Source: Urechis unicinctus | Lineage: Eukaryota; Annelida; Polychaeta; Xenopneusta; Urechidae | Assembly (NCBI GenBank): GCA_034190875.2 | Contig: CM067346.1 | Coordinates: 14,965,285-15,029,284, forward strand | Reading direction: 5' to 3' | Length of the DNA stretch: 64,000 bases | Shown here: positions 23,665 to 38,651 of the stretch, one piece after another | Numbering within the stretch: position 1 is the first letter of the stretch | How the letters are laid out: each line of letters opens with the position of its first letter | The notes under the pieces: generated by a model | Databases searched by the model: none | Told to the model about the DNA's origin: nothing | The model's input: the letters and a program-made list of their open reading frames with translations, nothing else | Translations under genes and position numbers: made by a program

Positions 23665-25440
23665 ATGTCAGACTGCATGTCAGGCAAGATGTGGTTGTAT
23701 AAAGTGGTACTCGCTTGTAGTGTGCTTGTATCCATATCTGCCATGTTAAATCGAGACCTTGGCGATAGCGACACCTGCACCTACAGCTTTGTGGTACCTG
23801 ACACCTACGGCTCCTGTCCTGGTGGAGCTGCGAGTGGCGTCCTCACACAGGAGGTGGAATCGCTGAAAGCCAAAGTAGGAAATTTGGAAAGAGTGCAGCT
23901 TATATTGACGAGGAAATTGGAGGCCTTGACCTCATTGGACTATGAGTATTATGAAAGTGAGGAGCAAAACGAGGATTCTGAAGAGGACAGAGATGAAGAA
24001 ACAGTGCCCATGGTAACGGCTACGCCGTGTAACGACGACGATATCTTTGTTGCCCTTGGTAACTATGATGAAATCTACAGTTTTATAAATGAAATTAACA
24101 CAGCCGTTAGCTGGCAATAAACGGCTCTGGGTACAATTCTAGTAGACAAAAATAGACGTTGACAGTAAAACTTACGGCATACAAAATATATATCAAATGT
24201 ATCAAAAGCTCATCAATTCACTGGTTCTATTTATTATGCATGTAAGACTGAAAGCCTTCACTTCTTATTAGTTATCACACATTTTATTTTATTTGATTAA
24301 AGGTTGCAAATATGACAGCTCTCACGAGAGTGTTGTGACATTCGTAACACTGCCACCGACACCATTCGAAGTGAAGAAAAACGGTAACCCCTTATTTGGG
24401 TATAACATCAACCAATTTAAGTGTTGATTAACATTCTGTTATACATATAGTTAGACAGACTGCATCTTTTTTTCTCCAAAAGAAATTACGCATGAGAAAT
24501 GTTGATAAATAATATGTGTACTGTTTAGACAGTGTGACAAATGCAAGCGCAACAGGTTGATCCTCTGTAAATCAGTATGAAATGCTCCTTCTTACACAAT
24601 TGTTCTTTTGTATATACCATCTGTGAACAGGTAAGGGGCGTGGTCGGGGAGGTTTCAACTTCCTCCCTCACTTTCCGCCTTTCCCCATTTTCTGTAGCGT
24701 CGACAACTGGATCGTCATTCAACGACGTCTAAATGGATTCGAGCTGTCATTTAATCGATCCATGGATGAATACGTCAACGGATTCGGAGACTTAAAAGGC
24801 GAATTTTGGTTGGGTAAGGACGATATTTTCAGTTTTCATTTTATTGTAAACATATCTGAACTAGGCATATGCTGTGTTTCGAAACACGTGCACATACCAG
24901 CAATTAGTAAATAACGATATTGATTTTAACAAAATGTGGATCGATGAATCCTTCCTCGCTTCGCGCACGCTGCCTCTAGTTTTTCAAGTAGTCGTGTACT
25001 GTTTGGTGATTGAGCAGAACTGTTTATTAGAATTGTCCATAACGCACTTTACAGGGTTGGAGAAGATTCATCAGATTACCAAGTCACAATATGCCTTGTA
25101 CGAGGTCCGGGCAGAAGCATTGAGCCCTACAAACACAGCCTACTTCGTCCAATACAGCAACTTCGAAGTCGAATCAGTTGATGCGGGCTATCGCATGCAG
25201 TATTTGGCCCGGACAGCCACTTCTTCGAGTAGTTACGGTAATTTGTACAAAAACGTCCCCTTCCAAGCCAGCAACACAACGTGTTCAAAACGTGAGAATG
25301 GAGGTTGGTTCAGTGGATCTGCGTGCTTGGCCAATGCCTACTCAAATCTCAATGCTAACGCGCCATACTGGGGCAAGTCTAGCGCTTCTTTCCTCCGTGT
25401 TACGAAGACCGTCATTAAGATTCGTCCTATTCTTCACTAA
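23665..25440 (+). CDS. Secreted fibrinogen C-terminal domain (FReD) protein, copy 1
   Basis: Four exons: 23665-24058, 24303-24399, 24698-24813, 25055-25440, phases 1, 2, 1, about 330 aa. The N-terminus has a signal peptide (MWLYKVVLACSVLVSISA; the ATG at 23665 or 23689 may be used), then a short coiled coil (EVESLKAKVGNLERVQLILT) and an acidic stretch rich in Glu and Asp. The FReD follows: WIVIQRRLNGFELSFNRSMD, NGFGDLKGEFWLG, LEKIHQITKSQYALYEVRAE, YSNFEVESVDAGYRMQY, ENGGWFSGSAC, VIKIRPIL. Such proteins bind sugars or acetyl groups and in molluscs often act in innate recognition. The usual aspartate-rich calcium loop before the C-terminal cysteines is replaced by ASNTTC, so calcium binding may be lost. 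Exon 2 end was set at GTATAA because only that donor keeps frame, in both copies. Confidence 0.9.
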
Positions 25441-25497
25441 ACATGTATATATTGGCTTTGAATCTTTGACTTGGTTTCTTATTCAACGAGCATTCCC

Positions 25498-25503
25498 AAT
25501 AAA
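25498..25503 (+). terminator. Polyadenylation signal AATAAA, FReD gene copy 1
   Basis: AATAAA 58 bp after the stop codon. The same hexamer is at 40465-40470 in copy 2. Confidence 0.75.
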
Positions 25504-27644
25504 AAGATGGTAACATCCATTCGTGTTGATAAGCTTAGAGAAATATTGAGTGTGAATCGGAGTGCATTTGAGATTATATATGTTTACAGATGGCTAGCAT
25601 GTTCCATCCTGACAAAGAGCGTTTGTCCGAATCAACGTTATGCATTGGCAAATCTGGCATAAGATGTCACAGTATGTACGCATGGGAGAGCCTCACAAAT
25701 CACCTCTCATCGTTATCACAAGCAAAAATAGACATCTTAATTAAGCTAAGCTATCCACTACCATCCCTATATTAACTAGGTTCGATGAATATCCAGAAAC
25801 GAAATATATGAGGATATGTTTAGCTAGGGCTAGACATTCCAACAACCCAAAACACTGGGCAAGATCCAATCACCTTAAAGCCTGAGCCCCGATGGAAGCT
25901 CCTTTATAGTAAACGTATAACACAGTGGTGATGGTGTGCCGTTAAAGCCTACACTTACCTTACCCGATGGAAGCACACTAAGTGATAGTAATGTAGACGA
26001 CGTCTTCTGTGTAAACAGGGTAAACAACAGGCGCTGTGTGGTAACAGGGGGTGGTTGATATGTGGGTTGCAGGCGGACGGTAACCATAGACGATAATCTT
26101 AGACATGTGGGTTGAGGGAGGATACACTTTATTCATAACGAGCGTCCTATGACCAACAATAACCTGCAAGATTCAACAACACGGAAGTCCATCTGTTTGC
26201 AGACAGAGCAGGAGCCCTTATAGTACTACGACAGAACCTGATGTCACGGTAAGGGACATGGCAGATGGCTTTCCACTCGGAGAAATGTTAAGTCAAAAAG
26301 ATCAGCCACTTGCACTACATTATTCACAGTCACCATCTACAAGTGACCATCGACAAGAGGCATGAGTATATTGAACGCCATGCGGTGAATATGCAAATGA
26401 GTTAAACACAAGCCCGTCGTTAGGTGGCGCTACTACAAAATCAACAAAAGCTCATTGGACTGTTGGTCCAACACTTCGACGACCTGACCCTTGAGTCTTC
26501 ACAGCTGCCGTGCATGGCCAACTGAAGCTAAAAACGGCGAAAATTTTGATTCAACAACAGCTTCATATAAACAGATAAAGGACTCTAGCATTTGATGGAC
26601 CCGTATCCTGTATCTGTTCAGGATATGACAGCCATCGCTTATAAAAGGCAATGATGCATTGTTTTCGTTGATTTTGTACCATTTATATATTATGTTCCCG
26701 TTGAGATTTCAGGGGCTAATTTAAAATGACCCAGCAGATATGAATTGAAAAAAAAATACTGCTTCATTCTGGTTAAAATTTGTTCAGTTGCAGTTTGTTA
26801 TATTATAAACTTCCGCATGTGTTATTGCCACGCCCCACTGCATTTGTTGTTGCCACGCCCCACTGCATTTGTTGTTGCCACGCCCCACTGCATGTGTTGT
26901 TGCCACGCCCCTCCGCATGTGTTGTTGCCACGCCCCTCCGCATGTGTTGTTGCCACACCCAACCCCCCATCAACCATCCCATTTATTCACTGACATCATA
27001 TGGACAACTAACATACATGATAACTTTGGGACGTTGCATTTAGGAATGGGCTTTCTCACCGGTGAAGTGGCCATATTACCTGATGACGTCAGTGCAGATG
27101 AGCCCGGATGGGGGTAAGCCACGTGTCGGTGCAGCGCACACTAACGCCGCACAACGCGAGCTCGCGACACCGCCGGAACCGAGGGAGTCAGCTTTGAGGT
27201 GATTAACTAACGCTCCACAGATATTGATTTTTTAAGCACCTTAGCTGAAAAAATTACACTTCTTTGTTTTCGTAAATGAAGCGTACCACATGTTTCTGAT
27301 TCGAATGAACAGGTGGTTATAAAAGCGAAATACCAAGACGTATTAAGTGGTTTTAACCACCAAAAATAGCCTCGCTAATAGCGATGATCAACGAAACCGA
27401 ATCCCCCAACCAGATGGCACCACGGACAACAATACCTCGCCCCTCTCCTACGCGCGTGCACGCAGCTTGCACACAAGTGAACGTTATCTGTTACCGATTG
27501 CCCCATATGTGACCCGCCTGCAACACGGAAACAACCCCATCACATCAGCATCATAAACTTAAATAGCGCGTACCAGTCTATATTATCGCCATATTTGTCA
27601 CGGGAGTAACAACTGAGTCTGGTCTTACGTGGAGATTGTTGAAA
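25504..27644. other. Region between FReD and EF-hand genes, copy 1
   Basis: I see no coding exon. It contains a MITE fragment (26390-26470, including an ATGCAAAT octamer near 26391), a 25-bp minisatellite (26815-26955), a CRE-type palindrome TGACGTCA at 27084-27091 and a short GC-rich stretch at 27105-27190. The last two are probably promoter-proximal parts of the EF-hand gene; this is inference. Confidence 0.5.
26815..26955. repeat. 25-bp minisatellite, copy 1
   Basis: Six units of CCACGCCCCACTGCATTTGT plus TGTTG. Copy 2 has five units at 41860-41975. Confidence 0.88.
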
Positions 27645-29900
<2,256 letters not shown>

Positions 29901-29901
29901 G

Positions 29902-29907
29902 AATAAA
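29902..29907 (+). terminator. Polyadenylation signal AATAAA, EF-hand gene copy 1
   Basis: AATAAA begins 2 bp after the TAG stop, implying a very short 3' UTR. The same arrangement is at 45542-45547 in copy 2. Confidence 0.7.
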
Positions 29908-30037
29908 TATATTGACGGTCTGAAAATACTTGTTGTTTCGTTTTTAGTACTTAAACGTAATTAAATGGTCACATACGAATGATTTATTTAAAAGGGGAAG
30001 CTGACTTGCTAATATGTAAACGGAAAGTGCAACCGGT

Positions 30038-30330
30038 GAGAAATTCTCATATCCCGACACTGCAATGTACATAATATGGACAAAGTAGTTTTGGGTAGTT
30101 ATTTAGTCGATGGAGGTATACTGAATGCACCTAGGTAAAGGCCAAGGGTTGTAGATTAGTGAATCAGAAGACCTAGAGTGGGTTCCTTCTCAGTTTTGGA
30201 GTTATGGAATGCCCAAATGAGAAATTCTCATATCCCGACACTGCAATGTACATGATATGAACTAAGTGGTTTTGGGTGGTTATTTAGTCGATTGGGGTAT
30301 ACTTAATGGGGTTCCCTTCCCAGTTCTTAT
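30038..30330. repeat. Direct tandem duplication of about 181 bp between the two large copies
   Basis: GAGAAATTCTCATATCCCGA starts at 30038 and again at 30219, each followed by similar sequence ending near GGTATACT. It lies in the unique junction (30030-30725), where I see no gene. Confidence 0.85.
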
Positions 30331-32949
30331 GTTTTCTGGGGCCAAATCTGTTATTTTAGGCCTAATGCTTACTTAATATACATAATTTCCACTAAATGGT
30401 TCTAGATAAATATTTAACCTGACATGTTGATGTGCAAAAGTTCACTTAAGGAGATTTCTGATGCCCAATGATGCATAATTATCGTTTATTTTGATGTTGG
30501 AACTGAAATGGAATACATTATACTTGCCTTTAGTGGATTATTCTGTCTAAATAAGCTTTAAATCCTATATTTGGTTGCACCCCACCGATCATCTGATCTG
30601 TGATTACATGCTTAAGTTCGGCGTAAGCTATTTGACGCTTAGCTGTGTCAGAAATATCTCATTCCGTTGAGCTCTTATTTGGTTCTACTATTTTGCGCCA
30701 GCTTCACACCGGTGTCAGTACCAGGGTGATGGTACGGCGATGTCATTGAACACGTTACCTTTCGCCTAGAGGTATTTTTACGCGGACAGCTTCTTCTTTC
30801 CATCAATTATTGTAATGTTTACTTCTGTGATAAAATCGCGATTGGTCCTGTAGTCGTCTCAGTCTGTTACATTTAGAACACGACGTTAAAAAGCCTGAAG
30901 AGCGAATGAGCGATAATAGAGTCATTGTTGTTGTTGTTCAGCATGTGAATTGATCGTGATTGTGGGCTTCCCATAACGATCAAGCAACGAGGAAAATCGG
31001 AATATTGTCAGTGCATTGGTCATAACGTCATGAACTATGAGCAGCCGAATGATCTTTTCACATTTAACGAAACCTTACTATGCCACAATGTCTTGCACGG
31101 ATTTACGATTAAGCAAACATCTGCTCAAAAATGCACTTGATGCGAATCAGTAGCATAAATTTATCGAATAAAATTGTAGTCATCAAAATACTCACTTTTG
31201 TGAGTTGTTTGAAATCGAGAATTAGTAACTGACACCGCATCCATCATGAATTGCTTCGACATCAAGGGATATACATCATAGAACCAAGGTATATTTCTTG
31301 CAAAATCAAAAGCGATCACATTTACCAGGTATGGCACTGCGGAGTTAAAAATCAATTTGCGGGTGCCCTCTAAACGAAGATATATCAAATTAAATAATTC
31401 CACTCTAGCATAGGCTTGGTTTGAATAAGATCTGAAGTGAACTCAAAGGATTTCATCCATATATTTTGGCTTAGACAGACATTTCATAATGACCTAGGGT
31501 CAGTGGTCGGCAATTAGACATCTTTTAAGGCTTTTTAATGTTCTTTATCGGCTCAATAAATATTAGATAACTATTGATAAAAGTACAACTCAAGAGGCCC
31601 ATGGTATATGGGAGAACTATATCAGGAATTTTTAAAAATGTCAAAATCGGCCCAAAATTTACCAAACTGTTATTGATCTATCGATAATCTCAAATTTCTT
31701 TCGATGACCTTGACCTTAGTTTACAATCAATGCCAAAATAAAACCTCTGGGTTCTGCACATCTGTGACACCTACAATTTAGAACAATAATTACGAAAATA
31801 TATTGAAAATTGCGTTCAATATCGCGAGACAAAATAGTTAACAATCATTTTTTTCAAAAAGTAGTTACAAGTAGTAATGGATTAAAAAAAATTGGTGACC
31901 CCATGACTTTCCCACTTGGGACGAGTATGAAATGTTTTACAATTGCATATATTTGAAAGGGTTTACAATTGAATTAGGCTTTCATTATATGCAAAACTTA
32001 ATTATTACAATCGAACAATTCTCCAGGGAGGTATTGATGATTTAAAATATATTTTGGTGACCTTGACTTGATTTTAAGTCAAGGTTCTTGGTTCTGCACA
32101 CCATCAACCTTCCAATTAAAAAAAAATATTTCGAAAATATCTTGAAAATTGCGATCTGTATCGCGAGAAAACAGGAAGTAAAAATTTCAAATTTTTTTTC
32201 AAAATTTTTGACCTGTATCGCGAAACGAAAATTGTTTCAAACAAACAAACAAGGTCAAAATAAAACCTCTGGATTCTGCGCATAAATAACACTTACTATA
32301 TTTTTTTTAAAACTTTCGAAAATATGTTGCACATTGCGACCTATATTACGAGACAAAACAAGTTAACAAAAAATTATTTAGTTTCTTCAGTGCATATTCT
32401 AAGCATTCCTTAAAATGTAAATCGTTATTGTGCTAACACACTTGTTAAAATGGTTCAATTAAACTTTTTTAATCAGTGATGCATGGCTTATAGAACTCTC
32501 GCCAGTATTTTATTTTAAATAAAAAAAAATGAAGAAATTTTAAAGAATTCAGCTACTCTTCAAACTCAATCAATGTGTGCCAAAATCCGCTAAACTTTGG
32601 ATAAGCACTGAAATAAATACTTGTACTCTCACGCGGCCCTTTAATTCAAAGAACTCTATCAAAGAGTTTATAGCTTGGCCAAGTGGATTCACTCTAGAAA
32701 TGATCCCTTCCCTAATTATAACACACAGCATCGTTGTGGCGGTGGCGGTACCTTGTTATGAACATAATTGCATGTTTATACTGGGTTGACGTCATTGCAA
32801 TTACTGAGAGCAGGGGAGGGTTCGTTTGCAGATCCTTCTCACAGACAAAACACATCACAAAAAGCAATAGAGAAAATAACAAGTGCAATATCACTGGTAC
32901 AGCCTTAATGCTCCAATTATAGCTGAGACAACTGCTACACTCAGCACAT

Positions 32950-33665
32950 TTATTTGATTGTGTACAGTTGTTACCAGTGGTACAGTTATTATTTTTTTTC
33001 GTTTCCCTTGGTACACTCCTTACATTAAATACAATTGGTACAGTCGGCACAGTAACTAGTTGCTACCCTCCATAGAGTTTTTACACTTTGCACAGTTGTG
33101 ACTCTAGTTAAGAGGGATGTATTTTTATAGTTGTTAAACTGGTTGTATTTTTGCATGGTCGAGCGATTTTTCTGGATACTGTTATTACCCTGATTAAAGT
33201 TGTTACCCTTGGTACAGGTGTTACCATGGATATGATTATAAGCCTGGGTACAGTTGTTGCCTTGGTTACAGTTGTTACCCTGAGCACAGTTCTTACCCTG
33301 AGAACATTTGTTACACAGGTTACAGTTATTACACTGGGCATGTTTGTTACCCTTGGTAGAGTTGTTACTTATTGCAATTGTTACCATCGACACAATTGTC
33401 ATATTGAGTACAGTTGTTTCCCTAGGTACAGATGTCAACCTTGGTACAGCTTTTGAGCCTGGTACAACTTCTAGACTCTGAGCAATTGTACCTCTGGATA
33501 TATTTGTTACTCTAGGTACAGTTGTTAAATCGGATGCAGTTCTTTCCATGGGTACAGTCGTTATCTTTAGTACAGTTGTTTTATTGGATAAAGTGGTACT
33601 GTATTTATCCCAGATACAGTTTTTACACGGCAGAGAATGGTTAAACCGTGTACAGTTGTTATACT
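32950..33665. repeat. Degenerate 18-bp minisatellite, copy 2
   Basis: Counterpart of 19135-19700, with the same GTACAGTTGTTACC core but a different unit order, so it has evolved since the duplication. The long minus-strand open frame here is a repeat by-product. Confidence 0.85.
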
Positions 33666-34290
33666 TAACACTGATCGTCACTTTGGCTTGCCAATACCCA
33701 CGCCATATGTAGGATAAATGGTGACTAAATGAATATTTGAGTATAATTCGCAAATTGGTTTGGTATTTATTTTATGAGCATTCAATGACAGGTTGTTATC
33801 TGGGCTACAGTGAATATAGATGACAGGTGATGTGTGGGTTGTAGTATAGATCACACGCTATATATCAGCACTGTATATTGTATTTTTCCTGCGATAAAGT
33901 TCATGTTGTTTTCATCCATAGAATGAACCGTTACTCTGAATAACGAAATACTTAAGGGGATATATGACTGTTTACCCTGCCACTTGCATTGATTATATGG
34001 CCAGAGCGAGTATAATAGGCTGCACAAACAATGTATTTTTTCGCTGTTATTCAACTGCTCTAACGTGCCAACATACATAACTCAAAAACACATACTTAAA
34101 ATGTAGATTCTTAGCTATAAATGCAACGCAGCCGTGATCCTTATCATAATCATTCGGTTTATGTCTACATGAAATCGTTTGATCTCAGTAGAAATATTCA
34201 GAAATGGTTTGTGTTGACAAAATTGACACACAACGTATAACACGAGCGGATGTCAAGTGTCGCCCATTAACTGATAAGGTACGCAATATA

Positions 34291-34378
34291 GCACAGGGAT
34301 TTGCATTTGCCTGCCGGCCGCTATCTTCTATGTATATATAGAAGATAGCGGCCGGCAGGCCAATGCAAATCCCTGTGC
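34291..34378. repeat. 40-bp hairpin with 8-base loop, copy 2
   Basis: Arm 34291-34330 and arm 34339-34378 are reverse complements at 39 of 40 positions; both contain GCACAGGGATTTGCA and CTGCCGGCCGCTATCTTC or their complements. In copy 1 the right arm exists but the left arm is only 14 bp. Confidence 0.93.
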
Positions 34379-34521
34379 AATGTAGTGGTCTAGAGCACAC
34401 TTACTTTGAATGCCTTTCAACAACGGTATTTGCGGTTAGCGATACTGAAATAAAGCTGGTCGACCAAGACGTAAACGGAACACTTCAATTGAAGGTAATC
34501 ACCAAAAAGGACATGACTTGA
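34363..34521 (+). pseudogene. Truncated copy of the unrecognised open frame
   Basis: Matches 20502-20690 in frame (IPVQCSGLEHTYFECL, LQLKVITKK), then an insertion after the AAAAAG run leads to an early TGA. Its 5' part lies in the right arm of the hairpin at 34291-34378. Confidence 0.4.
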
Positions 34522-35737
34522 ATTCACTGGAATGTGGTGCGAGGTGAGATATTACAACGTGGGGTAGATATATACTATAAGACATTCTGCTTTATATACA
34601 ATGACGAGTAAAATATAGGATACACCTCTCGTTTCAGCGCATGGATGTCATCTTCTGTTTAAAAAAGTTCGAAAATACGTTCAAAATTTCGATCTGTACG
34701 TGAGACAAAAAAAAATTAACAAATTTATTTAGAAGCTGACTACTGTTAAACGTAAGAGGCCTATTGGTACATCGAAGAACGTGGTGAACTATATCAGGAA
34801 GTTTGAAAAATATAAAAATCGGCCCAAAATTGACCAAGTTATTATGGATTTATCGATGATCTAAAATTTCCTTCGATGACCTTGACCTTAGTTAACTATC
34901 AAGGTCAAAATAAAACCTCTGGGTTTTTCGCATCTCTGACACCTTCAATTTAAAAAAGTAATTACAAAAATATATTGAAAATTGCGTTCTGTATCGCGAG
35001 ACCTAAAAGTTAACATACATAGATTCAGAAGACAACCAAAGTTAAGCGCGAGTTAATACCGAGAAAGCGACACAGTTGTCGCGCGTCACCACATCACATT
35101 AACCCTAGCTACCGAGCAGTGTTACTATTTGAGATTCGATGCAACCGGTTTCTTGCAACGTGGCATTATCTGCGAATGAACTGAACTTATTCGTATAATT
35201 GGTGGACAGAATAACCACCACTCTCCGTGGCAGACATGTTTGACGCTATGCTAACATAACATCCTAGCCTGCGCAGAAGCCGATGCACAAGGAGATCGAA
35301 TAACCACATGTCAACCTGTTCATACAATAACAATCCAACATGGGTAATTAACGACCTTGACCTATTAATCGGGAATTCACCATTCCAAACTCATGCATGT
35401 GGGGCTACTCTCCAAAATGGTTGAAAACTAAAAGATTTTCAATGGTAAAGTGAAGCCGTATTTTAGGAGTTCATTTTTCATATGTCATTTATCTTATTGA
35501 TCCGATTTAGCAGAGCGGTAGTTAAAATACAATTAATCTTTATCACTCCAGTCCAGCAATCCCTCTTAAGTACTGTAAATCTCATCACCCCTTTTCAGGC
35601 ATTCAAAAAAATATGTATTGCTACAACCCGATTTTAAATAATTCATGAAGGAAAAATTTTGTTTTTGATAAGCAAAAAGTCTAACTATCAAATGAAAAAC
35701 TGGACATATTGATGGCATGAAAATAAAACCCGATGTA

Positions 35738-37204
35738 TGCATTGAAGAACACGGAAGGTCAGCGTGAGTAAAATCATGAAATAAAAAATGACACCCGCTG
35801 TACTTCAAGCTTACTTTGTGAGAAAACTATCAGTAATTTACAACAGAAAATACTCAGTGATATGTTCCAAATGGATTGGACTTCCTTTGTGTAAACCAAT
35901 TCACGATACGACCCTTAACGACGGAAAAACGACGCAATAACTTCAGATTTCATTCCCGTTTTAACTTTGATTCGTTCAAAACCGGAAGTGTGATATCAAT
36001 AACATTTGCGGATTAGATTCGTGCTATGTATCTCTACAACTGAGCTAGTTTTTAGCTATTGACTATTGAACCGATATTTACTGTAATATTTGCTTTGCTA
36101 ACTCAATCGCATTGAAAACGACAAATATTTGATAGCATATGTAAATTTTCAAAGCTAGGTGATTAAATCAGCTTTCGGAAAATTATTTAAGTTAAGTTTA
36201 AAATTACATTACACTTTCAGAATATGTAAACTGTTTTAATATCGAATTCTACAGCATGGGGATATTAAGCAGTGAACTTGCGTATTTTTGTTAACAGTTT
36301 GATGCTATCATAATCGGTAATGACGTAATCGACATCCATGAAATCAAGGGATCCGACTAAAGCTGTCACGGAGAATATGTGACCCAATTTTTTATTACCA
36401 TCGGACATGTACTGACGGGTTTATAGGCGCTCGAAATATTCATGAGACTTTTGTTGACATTTGGACTGATGCCAGGATGTTTCGACCTAGAGCGCTTGGG
36501 AAAACTGTTAGTTATTTACATCTATTCATATTTAGTTTGCAATTGAAATAAGCTACAAAATGGTGTAAATTGTGTGATAATCGAAGCATAATACACCGAG
36601 ATATTCGGATTTCAAGATTTTCACATTTTCAGTAACCTTACCTTGACGTCAAGGTCAAAACAAAACCTCTGGGTCCTGCGCATTACAAATCCCGACTTAC
36701 ATACATACAAACATGCATACATACATACATACATACATACATACATACATACATACATACATACATACATACATACATACATACATACATACATACATAC
36801 ATACATACATACATACATACATGCATGCATGCATGCATGCATGCATACATACATACATACATACATACATACATACATACATACATACATACATACATAC
36901 ATACATACATACATACATACATACACATACACACAGACAGACTCTCATACACACATACACACAAACATACATACACACACACATACACATATACACACAT
37001 ACATACATACATACATACATACATACATACATACATACATACATACATACATACATACATACATACATACATACATACATACATACATACATACATACAT
37101 ACATACATACATACATACATACATACATACATACATACGTACATACACACATACATATAAACAAACGCTACTAACCAAGGTAACTTGGTGAAGCGTCAAA
37201 CATG
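35738..37204. mobile_element. Insertion specific to copy 2, with a tetranucleotide repeat at its end
   Basis: Copy 1 passes directly from CGATGTATGC (near 22330) to GCCATTGATTGACTAGTG, while copy 2 has about 1.45 kb between the same flanks. The block ends with a dispersed-repeat end (AACCTCTGGGTCCTGCGCA near 36662) followed by a (CATA)n array. No open frame of note. A repeat-tailed insertion is possible; a deletion from copy 1 is the alternative. Confidence 0.6.
36697..37160. repeat. (CATA)n microsatellite
   Basis: About 460 bp of CATA units with a short (CATG)n island near 36820-36845 and a more mixed CA-rich stretch at 36925-37000. Long Met-Tyr-Val-Cys or His-Thr-Tyr-Ile frames are artefacts of the repeat. 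Confidence 0.97.
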
Positions 37205-37765
37205 CACCATTGATTGACTAGTGTACCGACAGTCGGTCATGACTGGTCACAAGGTGACATGAAGGTGACCCAGCTAACATATAAGTTATATGATAGTACT
37301 CAAAAGATTGAACGAGTAAAGGATGGGTCTGTTCACTCTACGCCGCCAATGGGATGGGAATGGCGTTGTTTTACTGTACTGGTTTCAGGTACATGCGTCA
37401 AAACATCCTGAAGTGAGCACTTGAACCAATATCGGATACTAAGCATGTGTCTGGTCAGGGCAAGTCAGTCAAGTGATTATATTGTGGTGTGGAACCTGTC
37501 GTCAATGAAGGTGCATTTGATTTATCAATAATATAATCTAAATTATGCTGTAAAAAACTTATCTATGGCGTCTGTGAAATCCGATTAATTATTTTGGCAA
37601 GGATGAGGTATGTAACTCATGTATGGCACATATAATTTTGAGCGATAATAGAGGTAAATGTTAGATGGAGGTAGTTGGCATATCTTTTTATAGCTAGTTT
37701 AAAGTCGGTTTTTTATGGCGCTAATATCGATTGATATCAATGCTTTCGTGTCCCCAATTCATAGG

Positions 37766-38102
37766 TGCGACCAAAGAGTGTATAGCAATGCTAAGAGGGC
37801 TCACTCTGGCTGGGTGAGTATGCAAATGAGTGAAACATACACCCGTTGTCAGGTGACGCTACCATGAAATCAACAAAAGTGCATGCGATTGTTGATACAA
37901 GGTCTCGGGGATCGATGTATGGCTTCCAATGTTGAAGATATGGAGTCTTCTGATTGGTTGAGGCGACCACGCCACTAAAAACTACATGTCGTTTTAAGAG
38001 ACGCTAGACAAAGCACCACGCTGATCACAGGTGGCGTGTTAACATGTTTTGTCGGGTAGAAGGCGCGAGTGGGTTCTAGCTCCATACGCTCTTTAGTTTG
38101 AC
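37766..38102. mobile_element. MITE-like element, copy 2
   Basis: Counterpart of 22938-23273 upstream of the second FReD gene, at the same relative place; it was therefore present before the segment duplicated. Confidence 0.65.
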
Positions 38103-38651
38103 TACACGCAAACCATTGGACGATTGCACAAAAGACAAAAACAGAATATCAATAACACGTAATCGCCGAAAAAAATGCATATTTACTGTAGGATGGTGTA
38201 ATAATTTTGTCCAACAATTAACATTATAACCTTTGAATAGGCCATTATGTGAGAATGAATTAAGGTATTATACATGTTTGCGAATTGCTCCCTGTAACTT
38301 AGGTATCCAAATGTGCCGTTATTCATTGAATGAACGGTTATTCGTGATTCATTGAATGACCTACGCAAAACACAAAGCAGTAGTTTAGGTTGTGTTTCAT
38401 CTTTTAAATCAAACAAAAGGGAAAGACTTTAGGGAAGACAGACGAAAATTACCGAGAAAATGACACCTTCGCTCAGTTTCTCCCAAGCGAGACATCTTTG
38501 AAATGTTACACAACACAATCCTATTTGCACGTGCCTTCTTACATCTCAGTCTATTTTTAATCCCGCGTAAGCACTTGAACGTCATGTAAAAAGAAGACAT
38601 TGTACTCAGGTTTCATTCTACGGTCGTGTCTCGTCTGCTTGTGAGTGCTTC

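Noticed and set aside
24874-25054. Upstream extension of the last FReD exon by an open frame
   Set aside because: The strong acceptor at 25054 with exact phase to the previous exon and the family boundary at LEKIH show that the upstream part is intron.
33025-33753. 242-residue minus-strand open frame with Asn/Thr/Val repeats
   Set aside because: 18-bp degenerate minisatellite; the copy 1 counterpart is broken, so there is no sign of selection on the frame.
36697-37160. Possible CRISPR-like array from regular short repeats here and in the minisatellites
   Set aside because: There are no unique spacers of constant length and the context is eukaryotic.
36621-37199. Large Met-Tyr-Val-Cys and His-Thr-Tyr-Ile proteins
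   Set aside because: Translations of the (CATA)n array.
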